Below the pieces are notes generated by a model, which was not told where the DNA came from, ran no database searches, and saw nothing but the letters and a program-made list of their open reading frames with translations. A stretch of DNA of 43,392 nucleotides from QHCE01 sp041743105 (lineage in GTDB: Bacteria > Actinomycetota > Actinomycetes > Mycobacteriales > QHCE01): positions 1 through 43,392 of the forward strand of contig JBGTNI010000016.1 of assembly GCA_041743105.1 (NCBI GenBank), read 5' to 3'. Shown piece after piece: positions 23,477 through 32,577 of the stretch. The position numbers were made by a program, and so were the translations under genes. Each line of letters starts with the position of its first letter. Positions within the stretch are counted from its first letter, which is position 1.

Positions 23477-25174
23477 GTGAGTTCGCCTGCCGACCGCATG
23501 CTCGTACTGGGTCCCATGTTGCGATACGTCGACACCTCGACGGCCACCATCTGGGTGCAGACGTCTCACCCTTGCCGGGTTCGGGTTACCGCAGGCGAGA
23601 ACGTCGGCAGTAACCGCACATTCACGGTGCACGGACACCACTACGCACTGGTGGATGTCACGGGACTGGAGCCGGGGAGCGTGACCCCGTACGCCGTCTG
23701 GCTCGACGACGAACGGGTGTGGCCACTAGACGATTCGGGCATGCCGCCTCCGGCGATTCGCACCCTGGACGATCAGCTGCCGCTGCGGTTGTTGTGGGGA
23801 TCGTGTCGCCGCGCGGCTGGCGACGACGACACCTCTACCGCCACCCATGGAGTAGACGCACTTCGTAGCTTCGCGCTACAGCTAGCGGAGATACAGCCCA
23901 CGAGCGGGGCTATCGATACCGATGGGGTCTCGTGGCCCAGTCAGCTACTGCTGATCGGCGACCAGATCTACGCCGATGCTCCATCTGAGTCGATGCGCGA
24001 GTTCATCGCACAGCGGCGTGATGTCTCGGAGGAGCCGGGATGTGAACTCGCGGACTTCGTCGAGTACGCCGAAGCGTACCGGCTCGCGTGGTCCGAGCCG
24101 ACAATCCGCTGGCTGCTTTCTTGTGTGCCCACCATGATGATCTTCGACGACCACGACGTGCGAGACGACTGGAACATCTCCGCCAGCTGGCGCCGGCAGA
24201 TACGGGCTACCTCGTGGTGGCCGACCCGCATAGCGTCGGGACTTGCTTCGTACTGGATCTACCAGCATGCGGGCAACCTGTCGCCGTGGCAGCGGCGCAC
24301 CGACATGTTCGCGACGTTGGCAGCGGCGTCAGAGACTGATATCGGAGCCGACTTCGATGCGTGTGCCGCCGCGATCGACGACGACTCGGGCTGTTACTCC
24401 TTCAATTACGTCCGTCGGCTTCCTTCTGTCACGTTACTAATGGTGGATTCGCGATGTGGACGGGTGTTGGAGCCCGGTAAAAGAGAGATCCTGAACGAAG
24501 GAGGCTGGCGGTGGTTGGAGCGGCAGATCACCGACAGCCTTGCCGAGGAACCTGTCGACGCCGCGTCGCGGCATGTTGTGCTGGCCTCGTCCTTGCCGGT
24601 CCTGTTACCTCCCACTCTGCACTACGCCGAGCAGTGGAGCGAGGCCGTCTGTGACGGCGCGTGGGGGAAACGGTTCGCGCCCGTCGCGGAGCGGCTGCGC
24701 CAGGCCTTGGACCTTGAGCATTGGTCGGCGTTTCGTCGATCGTTTCGTCGGCTGAGCGAGATAGTCGCAGAGGTGGCTACGGGCCGGCGCGGTATCGCGC
24801 CGGCATCGATTCAACTGTTCGGTGGCGATGTGCACTTCTCGTACCTGATGCGTGCAACGCTTCGCGGTGTGCGATCGGCGAGTCCGATCTACCAGTTGGT
24901 GTGTTCGCCGACCCGTAACCCAATGGCAAGGTGGATGAAGTACGCCAACTTTCTCGCCGCCCGGCGGTGGCCGGTCGGCTTGGCGCGGCTGGTAGCGCGC
25001 ACCGCGGGAGTGCGGAGCCCGACGTTCTCGTGGCGGCGCCGTAGCGGCCTCTGGTTCGATAACGCGGTGGCACTGAGTGAATTCGACGGTCCGTGCAGCC
25101 ATGTCCGATGGCTGACGCCAGACACCTCTGATCCGCGGCGCACTGTCACGCTGGGCGAGGCGCAGCTGAGCTAA
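23477..25174 (+). CDS. PhoD-like metallophosphatase
   Basis: A 565-residue protein. The N-terminal 80 residues form a fibronectin-like domain (GPMLRYVDTSTATIWVQT), followed by a PhoD-type metallophosphatase core: LLWGSC, LLIGDQIYAD, MMIFDDHDVRDDWN and FGGDVHFSYL, which carry the metal ligands. Classical PhoD enzymes are exported by Tat, but no signal peptide is present, so this one is predicted to stay in the cytosol, as in the family branch often labelled alkaline phosphatase D family. The GTG start has GGAG 5 nt upstream. Its stop overlaps the DUF2252 gene stop by 3 bp. Confidence 0.85.
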   Translation: MSSPADRMLVLGPMLRYVDTSTATIWVQTSHPCRVRVTAGENVGSNRTFTVHGHHYALVDVTGLEPGSVTPYAVWLDDERVWPLDDSGMPPPAIRTLDDQLPLRLLWGSCRRAAGDDDTSTATHGVDALRSFALQLAEIQPTSGAIDTDGVSWPSQLLLIGDQIYADAPSESMREFIAQRRDVSEEPGCELADFVEYAEAYRLAWSEPTIRWLLSCVPTMMIFDDHDVRDDWNISASWRRQIRATSWWPTRIASGLASYWIYQHAGNLSPWQRRTDMFATLAAASETDIGADFDACAAAIDDDSGCYSFNYVRRLPSVTLLMVDSRCGRVLEPGKREILNEGGWRWLERQITDSLAEEPVDAASRHVVLASSLPVLLPPTLHYAEQWSEAVCDGAWGKRFAPVAERLRQALDLEHWSAFRRSFRRLSEIVAEVATGRRGIAPASIQLFGGDVHFSYLMRATLRGVRSASPIYQLVCSPTRNPMARWMKYANFLAARRWPVGLARLVARTAGVRSPTFSWRRRSGLWFDNAVALSEFDGPCSHVRWLTPDTSDPRRTVTLGEAQLS

Positions 25175-26517
25175 TTCCTCGTGGGTGTCACACCGGGAAT
25201 TTCACCATTGCGAAAGGCCTCCACGAATCGCCAGTGGTCACCGCGCACTACCGCGCCGTACTCACGGGCGAAACGCACCAGCCACTCGGTGAACTCCTTC
25301 TCCCGGCCGTCTAACACGGTGGCGATTGCCTCCTCGATCTGGAAGGGCACCAAGGTGTGGTCGGAATCGGAGTCGGAGACACAGTGCACTTTCGCCGTAG
25401 CCCGTCCCAGGTAGTCCAGCACGGGGGCTATTTCGTCGGGCTCGGTGAGTTCCTTCCAATCAATGTCGGACTGATACGGAGATAGTTCACTCACCACAAA
25501 GCCGATGCCATCGAGCTCGGTGTAGCCGAGCAGCGGGTCGGCACGGGCCTGGAGGGCGCGTTGCGATACCGCGGTGCGATGGCCGTGGTGACGAAAATAA
25601 GAGGAGATTTGCTCGTCATGCACCACACGGGAAGGCGCAGCGACGTTACCCTGCTTCATCGACAGCACTATGTCGTTGTCCAGCGCCTCGCTGTAGCCCT
25701 CGATCAGCAGGTTGTAGGCGGGCAGTCCGGCGCTGCCGATACCGAAACCACTGCGCCCCACCACGTCCTTCACGGTGTAGGCGACGCTCTGTAGCCGTTT
25801 GTCCTCGGGAATGGTCTCCAAGTAACGCTCAAACGCCGCACAGACTCCCTCCCGCTCGTTCTCACCGAGACGCCGCACTCCTGGTCCGTCACGGAATTTT
25901 TGGTCATAGCCCTCGGTCTCGGTGAGGGAACTGAGCAGCTGCACTCTGGTCCGTAACCGGGTGCGTTGCAACACGTCATGCACCAGGCCATCGGTCGTAG
26001 ACAGCCGCAGCGAATAGGACTGATCGTGCGGGGCATCCAGGAACCAGCGTATTTGGTCGACGTAACTACCAACATAACGGACCACCAAGGCGTCGATGTC
26101 GGTGTTCGAGAACGCCTTACGCCAGCCCAACAAGGCCACACTGGCGACCAGCCGTTGAAGGTCCCAGGTGAAATGTCCCAGATAGGCCTCGTCGAAGTCG
26201 TTCACATCGAAGATCAGTGCGCCGGAGCCATCCATGTAAGTGCCGAAGTTCTCCGCGTGCAGATCGCCCTGGATCCACACCCGACTGGTGCGCTCGTCGA
26301 CCCATGGATCTTTCAGCGCGGCCATGTCGGCGAGAAATAGGCAGTCGCTGCCGCGGTAAAAGGCGAACGGGCTATCGGCCATCTTACGGAATTTACTGCG
26401 AAACGCGACTGGGTCAGCGGTCATCAAATCGGAGAACGTATCCACCAGGGTGTTCACGATATGGGCGGGTCGTAGGTCAGTGTCATCGGTGCGCAGCAAT
26501 TCACCGAGATCGTTCAT
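25171..26517 (-). CDS. DUF2252 family protein
   Basis: A 448-residue cytosolic protein with the DUF2252 hallmarks FYRGSDCLFLADMA, VWIQGDLHAENFGTY and IFDVNDFDEAYLGHF. The GDLHxxNFG and DxNDFD pair resembles the catalytic and metal-binding loops of aminoglycoside-phosphotransferase/kinase-like folds, so a small-molecule kinase-like role is possible but not shown. Converges on the PhoD-like gene with overlapping stop codons, and is divergent from priA. I see no ribosome site at the ATG. Confidence 0.85.
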   Translation of the reverse strand: MNDLGELLRTDDTDLRPAHIVNTLVDTFSDLMTADPVAFRSKFRKMADSPFAFYRGSDCLFLADMAALKDPWVDERTSRVWIQGDLHAENFGTYMDGSGALIFDVNDFDEAYLGHFTWDLQRLVASVALLGWRKAFSNTDIDALVVRYVGSYVDQIRWFLDAPHDQSYSLRLSTTDGLVHDVLQRTRLRTRVQLLSSLTETEGYDQKFRDGPGVRRLGENEREGVCAAFERYLETIPEDKRLQSVAYTVKDVVGRSGFGIGSAGLPAYNLLIEGYSEALDNDIVLSMKQGNVAAPSRVVHDEQISSYFRHHGHRTAVSQRALQARADPLLGYTELDGIGFVVSELSPYQSDIDWKELTEPDEIAPVLDYLGRATAKVHCVSDSDSDHTLVPFQIEEAIATVLDGREKEFTEWLVRFAREYGAVVRGDHWRFVEAFRNGEIPGVTPTRN

Positions 26518-26657
26518 TAACGGCCATCATCGCACGGGCACCTGAGGGTTGCTCGCACGGAGCGCGACAGTAGGGTCGCTGACACGCTCGAATCAGACCA
26601 CATAGTTTCGCTGGAACGTAGTTCACTTGCAACAGCCAGCGTGAAGGGACTCTAACG

Positions 26658-27410
26658 ATGACATCGCATCCCCCCCTGACTCTGCTGCCAGCGGTAGATG
26701 TCTCCGGCGGCCAAGCGATTCGGATGGTGCAGGGCGAGGCCGGTTCCGAGACCGCTTACGGTGAGCCGCTTGCGGCGGCACTCGAGTGGCAACGTCAGGG
26801 CGCGCAGTGGGTACATCTAGTCGATATCGATGCCGCGTTCGGCCGCGGCAGCAACTCCGAACTCTTAGCTGAGGTCGTGGGCGCGCTGGACATCTCGGTG
26901 GAGCTATCGGGGGGTATCCGGAACTCCGACTCATTGCACGCCGCGTTAGCCACCGGATGCGCGCGGGTGAACCTCGGCACAGCGGTGCTGGAAGATCCGG
27001 CCTGGTGCGCTGCGGCAATCGCTGAGTACGGCGACAAGATCGCGGTCGGTCTCGACGTCCGCGGTACCACCCTCGCCGGCCGGGGCTGGACCAAGAGCGG
27101 CGGAGAGTTGTATGAGACGATCGCCGCGCTCGATGGGCAAGGCTGCGCCCGGTATGTGGTCACCGATGTCACCAAAGACGGCACCTTGCGCGGCCCCAAT
27201 GTAGAGCTGCTCCGCGACGTGTGCTCGGCCACGTCGGTGCCGGTGATCGCCTCCGGGGGAGTCTCCAGTCTGTTAGATCTCACCGCACTGCGCGAACTAG
27301 TGCCGCAGGGGCTGGAAGGCGCCATCGTTGGAAAGGCGCTGTATGCGAAGGCGTTCACGCTCAGCGAAGCGCTTGTCGTCGCCGGGACGCGCCGTAAGTC
27401 GGCACCGTGA
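26658..27410 (+). CDS. priA: Bifunctional HisA/TrpF isomerase PriA
   Basis: A 250-residue (beta/alpha)8 isomerase that converts ProFAR to PRFAR in histidine synthesis. In actinobacteria this enzyme usually also isomerises phosphoribosyl anthranilate for tryptophan. The catalytic Asp pair is D14 in LLPAVDVSGGQA and the Asp in VVTDVTKDGTLRG; ELSGGIRN and VIASGGVSS bind the two phosphates. I call PriA from lineage and overall sequence; dual activity would need a test. GAAGGGA stands 8 nt before the ATG. hisF overlaps it (GTGA). Confidence 0.9.
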   Translation: MTSHPPLTLLPAVDVSGGQAIRMVQGEAGSETAYGEPLAAALEWQRQGAQWVHLVDIDAAFGRGSNSELLAEVVGALDISVELSGGIRNSDSLHAALATGCARVNLGTAVLEDPAWCAAAIAEYGDKIAVGLDVRGTTLAGRGWTKSGGELYETIAALDGQGCARYVVTDVTKDGTLRGPNVELLRDVCSATSVPVIASGGVSSLLDLTALRELVPQGLEGAIVGKALYAKAFTLSEALVVAGTRRKSAP

Positions 27411-28216
27411 GCGTTGCGATACGCGTCATTGCATGCCTGGACGTAGATGCCGGTCGGGTGGTCAAAGGGGTTCGATTTGCCGAACTCCGCGACGCCGGAG
27501 ACCCGGTGGAGCTTGCCGCCGCTTACGATGCGGCAGGCATCGATGAGCTGATATTCCTCGACGTCACAGCCTCGTCGTCTGGCCGGGACACCATGCACGA
27601 TGTAGTGCGCCGCACCGCGGAGCAGGTGTTTATCCCGCTCACCGTCGGTGGTGGAGTGCGCAGTGTCGATGACGTGGACGCGTTGTTGCGCGCCGGCGCG
27701 GACAAGGTCAGCATTAACACCGCGGCGATCGAGCGGCCAGAGCTGCTGTCGGAGGCGTCGTTGCGGTTCGGTGCCCAATGCGTGGTGCTCTCGGTAGACG
27801 CGCGCCGCGTGTCTGAGAAAGGCGACAGTCCTCCAGGAGCCGACGCTACCGCCAGCGGATTCGAAGTCACCACACACGGCGGTCGGCGCGGCACTGGCAT
27901 AGACGCGGTGGAATGGGCGCGACGCGGGCAGCAGCTGGGCGTGGGGGAGATCTTGCTCAACGGCATGGACGCAGACGGCACCAAGGACGGCTACGACCTC
28001 GAACTGCTACGGCAGGTTCGGGCGGCGGTGTCGGTGCCGTTGATCGCCAGCGGTGGGGCTGGCTCGGTGGAGCATTTTGCACCCGCGCTCGAGGCTGGGG
28101 CGGACGCCGTGCTCGCGGCCAGCATCTTTCACTTCGGGGAGGTCGACATTGCCGACGTCAAGGCTGCAGTGGGCGCTGCCGGTTATCCGGTGCGCGAGGT
28201 GGCCGTGCGCTACTGA
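27407..28216 (+). CDS. hisF: Imidazole glycerol phosphate synthase, cyclase subunit
   Basis: A 269-residue (beta/alpha)8 barrel that uses ammonia from HisH and PRFAR to make imidazole glycerol phosphate and AICAR. Start VAIRVIACLDVDAGRVVKGV includes the catalytic Asp near residue 11; the second Asp is in VVLSVDARRV; GGGVRS and LIASGGAGS bind phosphates. The GTG start overlaps the priA stop. HisH and HisI are not in the window. Its 3' end overlaps the convergent phosphodiesterase gene by 7 bp. Confidence 0.95.
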   Translation: MSVAIRVIACLDVDAGRVVKGVRFAELRDAGDPVELAAAYDAAGIDELIFLDVTASSSGRDTMHDVVRRTAEQVFIPLTVGGGVRSVDDVDALLRAGADKVSINTAAIERPELLSEASLRFGAQCVVLSVDARRVSEKGDSPPGADATASGFEVTTHGGRRGTGIDAVEWARRGQQLGVGEILLNGMDADGTKDGYDLELLRQVRAAVSVPLIASGGAGSVEHFAPALEAGADAVLAASIFHFGEVDIADVKAAVGAAGYPVREVAVRY

Positions 28217-29139
28217 GCTGCCTGCACTGGGGTGGCGGCTCTACCGGCTTCTCCGGCAACGGCGGCGACGGTCTCCGGCACCCAGTTTACGCACACTCCG
28301 GCCGCACCCGCCCGCAGTAAGAGCGCGGCATCGGCCGGCTCGGGGCACCAGACGCTCAGTTTCAGTCCAGCCTTACCCACGGTTGTTACGGCCGCCTCAA
28401 TCCGCGCGGATGGTGGCTGGGTAGTGGTGCTGAAGGTGCCAACTTCTGGGTCGTTTTCTACCGGGCCTAGGCCCAACTGACCCGTGTTGAGGTGAATTGC
28501 GTCGGCGCCGAGCTCCTGCGCTGTCAGGATCGCGGTGTGTGCCGTCACGGTGGTCACCTGGTCACGCGGATGCGGATGTGCGCTGATGAAGCTGAAAGGA
28601 ACGACGATCGTGGCGTCGTGCTCTCGCAGGAATCGATAGCGACCCAGCACCACCGGGTCAAACGACGACAGCAGCACAGTGTGTCGGCTAGTGAGCGCGG
28701 GCAGCCTTGTCACGATCGCGTCGGCGATCCTGTGATCGAGTTGGGATTCGGCAGCTCTATCGGCAAGGTCGTAGCCTGTCTTGAGTTCTACGTTGATCCC
28801 TACCGGGGTGGTGCCGTTGTGACTTGGTAGCTGTGCTGCCAGGTCGACGAGGCGTTCGATACCGTGATTGCGAAGCTCACGATAGGTCTGCGCGGCTAGT
28901 CGTTGACCGTCAGGGGTGTATGGGTCGTGGTACACCACCAGTTCGCCGTCGCTGGAGCACTGGGCGTCGATTTCTACGCTGTCGGCCCCGTTTGCCAGCG
29001 ACAGCAGACAGGACGCAGTGGTGTTCTCCCTAGCGCGCGACACCGTGTGATTGGCCCCGGAGCCGCGATGCCCGGTGATGCGGTGCGGCACCTCGAAGTA
29101 CCCGGCACGACCCGTACGGTTGTTCCCACACGTAGCCAC
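28210..29139 (-). CDS. Glycerophosphodiester phosphodiesterase family protein
   Basis: A protein of up to 309 residues that hydrolyses glycerophosphodiesters to glycerol-3-phosphate and an alcohol. GDPD motifs in order: GHRGSGAN, ENTTASCLLSLANGADSVEID (catalytic His/Glu/Asp), VVYHDPYT, INVELKT, and LSVWCPEP near the end. No signal peptide, so cytosolic. The start is uncertain: a GTG at 29139 is used here, but no initiator has a good ribosome site and the conserved part begins only about 20 residues in. It lies 14 bp behind the TIGR03085 gene on the same strand. Confidence 0.88.
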   Translation of the reverse strand: MATCGNNRTGRAGYFEVPHRITGHRGSGANHTVSRARENTTASCLLSLANGADSVEIDAQCSSDGELVVYHDPYTPDGQRLAAQTYRELRNHGIERLVDLAAQLPSHNGTTPVGINVELKTGYDLADRAAESQLDHRIADAIVTRLPALTSRHTVLLSSFDPVVLGRYRFLREHDATIVVPFSFISAHPHPRDQVTTVTAHTAILTAQELGADAIHLNTGQLGLGPVENDPEVGTFSTTTQPPSARIEAAVTTVGKAGLKLSVWCPEPADAALLLRAGAAGVCVNWVPETVAAVAGEAGRAATPVQAAQ

Positions 29140-29153
29140 ATTACGCGCCCGAG

Positions 29154-29822
29154 TTAGAAGCCGAGCTTGGCCGAACGCGCCTGCGCGATGCGCTCGGAGC
29201 CGCCAGTCAGCTCGGCCGCGCTATGCGCCTGCCGTCCATAGCAAAACAGCACTAGCTCACTAGGTGGCGCCGTGATCGTGACCAGATCAGCGGTGGTTAG
29301 CTCCGCGGTGCCGACATTTTTGGGGGCTCTGGACGCAACCATGACCTCACCGTATCCGGGTGCGACCAGGCGCAGTGGCGCCGCTCGTCGGGCCAACACC
29401 CGGGCTGATCGGCGGAGCCGGTTCCAGAGTGCGGCCTGGTATCCCGGTGGCAACTCACGAGCTTGCCATCCCGGTTGGACGCGACGAAGGTCTTCATGGT
29501 GGGTGAAGTGCTCGACGGTGTTCACCGCTTCATCGATCGCCGCTACTCGCAGCGGGTGCCAGCGTGGTGGCCCATCGGCGAAACGTTGCACCAGCCCATT
29601 GAAGCCGTGTCGCTGTTCCAGCTGCCGTTGTAGACGCTGAGTATGGCTCGCCGCGAACGGCAGCACCATTCCCACGAGTGCGTCCAAGCGATTTTCTCGA
29701 AGCACCATGTGTGATACCAGCCCTAGGGCGCTCCAGCCCTGGCAGAGCGTCGGCGCCTCTGGACCTACCGCGCGCAGTGTTGCCACAAGATCAGCCCGTT
29801 CGGTGCGGGACCATGTCGTCAT
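29154..29822 (-). CDS. TIGR03085 family metal-binding protein (DinB/MDMPI-like)
   Basis: A 222-residue protein matching the actinobacterial TIGR03085 family, related to the DinB/mycothiol-dependent maleylpyruvate isomerase N-terminal fold. The pattern LCQGWSALGLVSHMVLREN and NTVEHFTHHEDLRR supplies the His residues expected to bind a metal. The precise reaction is not known; members may use mycothiol. TAGGTT (29829-29834 on the minus strand) lies 6 nt before the ATG, so it is probably leaderless. The phosphodiesterase gene follows on the same strand. Confidence 0.8.
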   Translation of the reverse strand: MTTWSRTERADLVATLRAVGPEAPTLCQGWSALGLVSHMVLRENRLDALVGMVLPFAASHTQRLQRQLEQRHGFNGLVQRFADGPPRWHPLRVAAIDEAVNTVEHFTHHEDLRRVQPGWQARELPPGYQAALWNRLRRSARVLARRAAPLRLVAPGYGEVMVASRAPKNVGTAELTTADLVTITAPPSELVLFCYGRQAHSAAELTGGSERIAQARSAKLGF

Positions 29823-29838
29823 GGAATAAACCTATCCG

Positions 29839-30237
29839 TTAGACGGCGATGAGTTTGAGTCGATTACCCAGGCCGGCGAAATCCTCGGCGTTTCGGGTGT
29901 AAAGCGGCAGTCCTCTAGCGGAGGCGATAGCGGCGATCATCAGATCCATCCGCCGTGGCCGTGGATCGCGTCCGTGGGCTAGCGTCAGTGTCACCAATGA
30001 GCCGTAACGTGCCGCGGCCGCGCCATCGAACGGCAGCGGTTCGAAGTCGGCTACGGCGGCGCCGAGCTTTTCCATCCGGCTAGCCCGCGCGGCGGGATCC
30101 TTCGCCATTGCTACACCCTGATGTAGCTCGGCAACCGTGATTGCCGTGATCTCCGGGATCGTTGGCATGCCGGCCGGATCAACCACGTCAAGGTCTATGT
30201 AGACACAGGTGTCGAGTACTCCCGAGTCGCTAACCAT
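29839..30237 (-). CDS. vapC: VapC-type PIN-domain toxin (second module)
   Basis: A 132-residue PIN-domain ribonuclease: LDTCVYIDLDVV holds the first Asp, ITVAELHQGV the Glu, and MDLMIAAIASARGLPLYTRNAEDFAGL the C-terminal acidic residues. Its ATG lies 8 nt inside the end of the antitoxin gene, so translation is coupled. The frame extends upstream only within the antitoxin gene and is not PIN-like there. It is related to, but clearly different from, the toxin at 12323. Confidence 0.9.
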   Translation of the reverse strand: MVSDSGVLDTCVYIDLDVVDPAGMPTIPEITAITVAELHQGVAMAKDPAARASRMEKLGAAVADFEPLPFDGAAAARYGSLVTLTLAHGRDPRPRRMDLMIAAIASARGLPLYTRNAEDFAGLGNRLKLIAV

Positions 30238-30508
30238 GGCCACGTCCAAGGGCGTCGTGATCGTCGATGCGGTCCTGGGTCCCGAAGAACTCATCTGCCT
30301 CGCGTCGCATGTCCTCGTAGCTGACCTTGGGTAGCGTAGCGTGCCTTTCCGCGAGCTCGCGCGTCGTCAACCGTCGCTTGCGGCTGAGGGGACGCAGTTC
30401 AGCGACCTCTACACCGTTTCGGGTGATGTGATATGTCTCGCCGGCTTCGACGGCATTCATGACCCCGGCCGAGTTATTGCGGAACTCCCGTTGGGTAATG
30501 ACCTTCAT
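30230..30508 (-). CDS. Phd/YefM-type antitoxin (second module)
   Basis: A 92-residue antitoxin. MKVITQREFRNNSAGVMNAVEAGETYHITRNG is the Phd/YefM DNA-binding dimer domain; the charged C-terminal part (YEDMRREADEFF) is the toxin-binding segment. It overlaps the toxin start. There is no ribosome site; TACCCT lies 7 nt before the ATG within a leader almost identical to that of the ribbon-helix-helix antitoxin at 12999. It is divergent from the ABC exporter gene across only 20 bp. Confidence 0.9.
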   Translation of the reverse strand: MKVITQREFRNNSAGVMNAVEAGETYHITRNGVEVAELRPLSRKRRLTTRELAERHATLPKVSYEDMRREADEFFGTQDRIDDHDALGRGHG

Positions 30509-30528
30509 GCCACATAGGGTAGCACCGC
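30506..30528. promoter_or_regulatory. Overlapping divergent leaderless promoters, vapBC-2 and ABC exporter
   Basis: Twenty base pairs separate two start codons. Leftward, TACCCT (30516-30521) is 7 nt before the antitoxin ATG. Rightward, TAGGGT (30515-30520) is 8 nt before the exporter GTG at 30529. The two -10 boxes are nearly the same bases read on opposite strands, so the two polymerases must compete, and an antitoxin bound here would affect both genes. Confidence 0.45.
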
Positions 30529-32577
30529 GTGTCTCGCAGAGCTACCTCGGGTGAGATGGCACATCTCGTCGCATCCCGAGGCGTGGCCAACGAGCTGCCG
30601 GGATTAGAACAGTCATCGAGTGTGTTGAATTCAACAGTGACCACCTCCCCGCCTCCATCCGCACCCAGTGGTGGCGTTGTGCCTGCATCACAGCAACGGC
30701 TACTCCGCGAGGGGTGGTCGATCCTGCGGCGGGGCGTGTGCCACGAACCGGGCCTGTTCATCCTCAGCGTGCTGGGTAGTGCGCTCTTTGGCGCGATGTT
30801 GATTGGATCGGCGTTCGTCGTCGGAGAGCTCACGTCGCGTCTGCTGCGACCGGCTTTCGACAACGGCACTACCACTGTGGCGGCACTTGGCGTTGCCGCG
30901 GCGGTTCTGCTCGGTGTCGCCCTTCTTCGAGTTGCCGGGATCCTAGGCCGCCGCCTCGGCGCCGGAGTGATGCAGTTCCGCCTGCAGGCCCGATATCGAC
31001 GGCTGGTGACGCACAAGTACCTGGAGCTTTCGCCACGCTGGCACCAATCACACTCCACGGGCACGTTGCTCTCGGTGGCTAATAGCGACGTCGAAGCATC
31101 GTGGGGAATCATTGCATCGTTGCCGTTCGCGGTGGGCACGATCGTCATGCTGCTTGTGGCTACGGTCGCGTTGCTTGCCACCGACTGGATGCTGGCGTTG
31201 GTGGGTTTTCTGATTTTTCCTGCCGTGATTGCGCTGAACATGGTGTATTCGCGGTACGTCACGCCGAAAATGCGCACCGTTGCGCGGCAGCGTGCTCGGG
31301 TTGCAGATGTCGCCCATGAAAGCTTCGAAGGCGCGCTGGTGGTGAAGGCGCTCGGTCGGGCCGATCACGAGACCGATCGGTTTGCCGCACGCGCGCAGCG
31401 ACTACGCGATTCGCTGATTTCGGTGGGACGTGCCCGAGGGCTGTTCGACCCGCTCATGGATGCCTTACCCAATGCCGGCACCATAGCTGTGCTCGCCGTG
31501 GGTGCCTACCGCCTAGAGGCGGGCGCGGTCAGTCTGGGTCAGATCATCTTCGTTTCGTTCCTATTCACTGTGCTGGCGCTGCCGCTGCGGGCGATCGGAT
31601 GGGTACTCGTCGATTTACCGCGCACCACGGCGGGTGCAGATCGAGTACAGCAGGTACTGAACGCGCAGGCCACCATGAGCTATGGAGTGCGCCGCTTGAA
31701 CGAATCGGGACAGCGCCGTCGCCAGGCCGCAACGCTCACCTTTGACCGTGTGAGTTTCAGCTACCCCGAGCCGGTTGCCGACGGCCTGAGCCTCAGCGAG
31801 AGCGCCTCGAGGTCGCCGAGTACACAGGCACCGGCCGCGTTGACCGACGTGACACTCGAAATATCAGCGGGTCGCACCGTTGCACTGGTCGGGCCTACCG
31901 GTTCGGGAAAATCCACTCTGGTGGCACTCGCGGCACGGTTGTTCGATCCCGACATCGGTGCGGTCCGTCTCGATGGCGTCGATCTGCGCGATTTCGCGAA
32001 TGGGGAGTTGGCCGGGGCGGTGAGCCTGGTCAGTCAGACAGCATTTGCATTCGACGACACGGTACGTGGCAATCTCACGCTGGGGGAGCCGTACACCGAC
32101 TCCCAGCTGTGGCGTGCGTTGCAAGCCGCGAGCGTCGCAGGCGTGGTAACGGCGCTTCCCGATCGCCTTGACACCCGGGTCGGCGAGCGCGGGGTGAGTC
32201 TGTCGGGTGGACAACGGCAACGGTTGGCACTTGCGCGGGCCCTTTTACGACAGCCCCGGCTGCTCATTTTGGACGATGCCACCAGCAGCGTCGACCCCGT
32301 CGTGGAACAGCGGGTGCTTCGCGGCATTCAGGACGCTGCGCGGCAACGAAAGCATGGCAAGCAAGGAAGTGGCGACGGCAGCACGGTACTGCTGGTGGCT
32401 CATCGGCGCGCCAGCATTGCGCTGGCCGACGAGGTGATTTACCTGAGCGGCGGGCGTGTGGTAGCCCAGGGAAGGCACGACCAGCTGTTACGAACGACTC
32501 CGGGTTATGCCGACCTCGTCACCGCCTACGACGCCGAACCCACCGAACCCGCCCAACCAGAGGCGGTGTCGCCATGA
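30529..32577 (+). CDS. ABC exporter subunit with degenerate Walker B
   Basis: A 682-residue half-transporter: a long N-terminal Ser/Pro-rich extension of about 65 residues, six membrane helices to about 370, then an ATPase with Walker A GPTGSGKS, signature LSGGQRQR, and H-loop VAHRRAS. Walker B reads LLILDDATSS, with Asp where the catalytic Glu normally stands; this marks the degenerate half of a heterodimer. An insert of about 20 Ser/Arg-rich residues lies before the beta strand leading to Walker A. The start is a GTG with TAGGGT 8 nt upstream; a later ATG at 30556 cannot be excluded. The stop overlaps the next gene (ATGA). Confidence 0.9.
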   Translation: MSRRATSGEMAHLVASRGVANELPGLEQSSSVLNSTVTTSPPPSAPSGGVVPASQQRLLREGWSILRRGVCHEPGLFILSVLGSALFGAMLIGSAFVVGELTSRLLRPAFDNGTTTVAALGVAAAVLLGVALLRVAGILGRRLGAGVMQFRLQARYRRLVTHKYLELSPRWHQSHSTGTLLSVANSDVEASWGIIASLPFAVGTIVMLLVATVALLATDWMLALVGFLIFPAVIALNMVYSRYVTPKMRTVARQRARVADVAHESFEGALVVKALGRADHETDRFAARAQRLRDSLISVGRARGLFDPLMDALPNAGTIAVLAVGAYRLEAGAVSLGQIIFVSFLFTVLALPLRAIGWVLVDLPRTTAGADRVQQVLNAQATMSYGVRRLNESGQRRRQAATLTFDRVSFSYPEPVADGLSLSESASRSPSTQAPAALTDVTLEISAGRTVALVGPTGSGKSTLVALAARLFDPDIGAVRLDGVDLRDFANGELAGAVSLVSQTAFAFDDTVRGNLTLGEPYTDSQLWRALQAASVAGVVTALPDRLDTRVGERGVSLSGGQRQRLALARALLRQPRLLILDDATSSVDPVVEQRVLRGIQDAARQRKHGKQGSGDGSTVLLVAHRRASIALADEVIYLSGGRVVAQGRHDQLLRTTPGYADLVTAYDAEPTEPAQPEAVSP

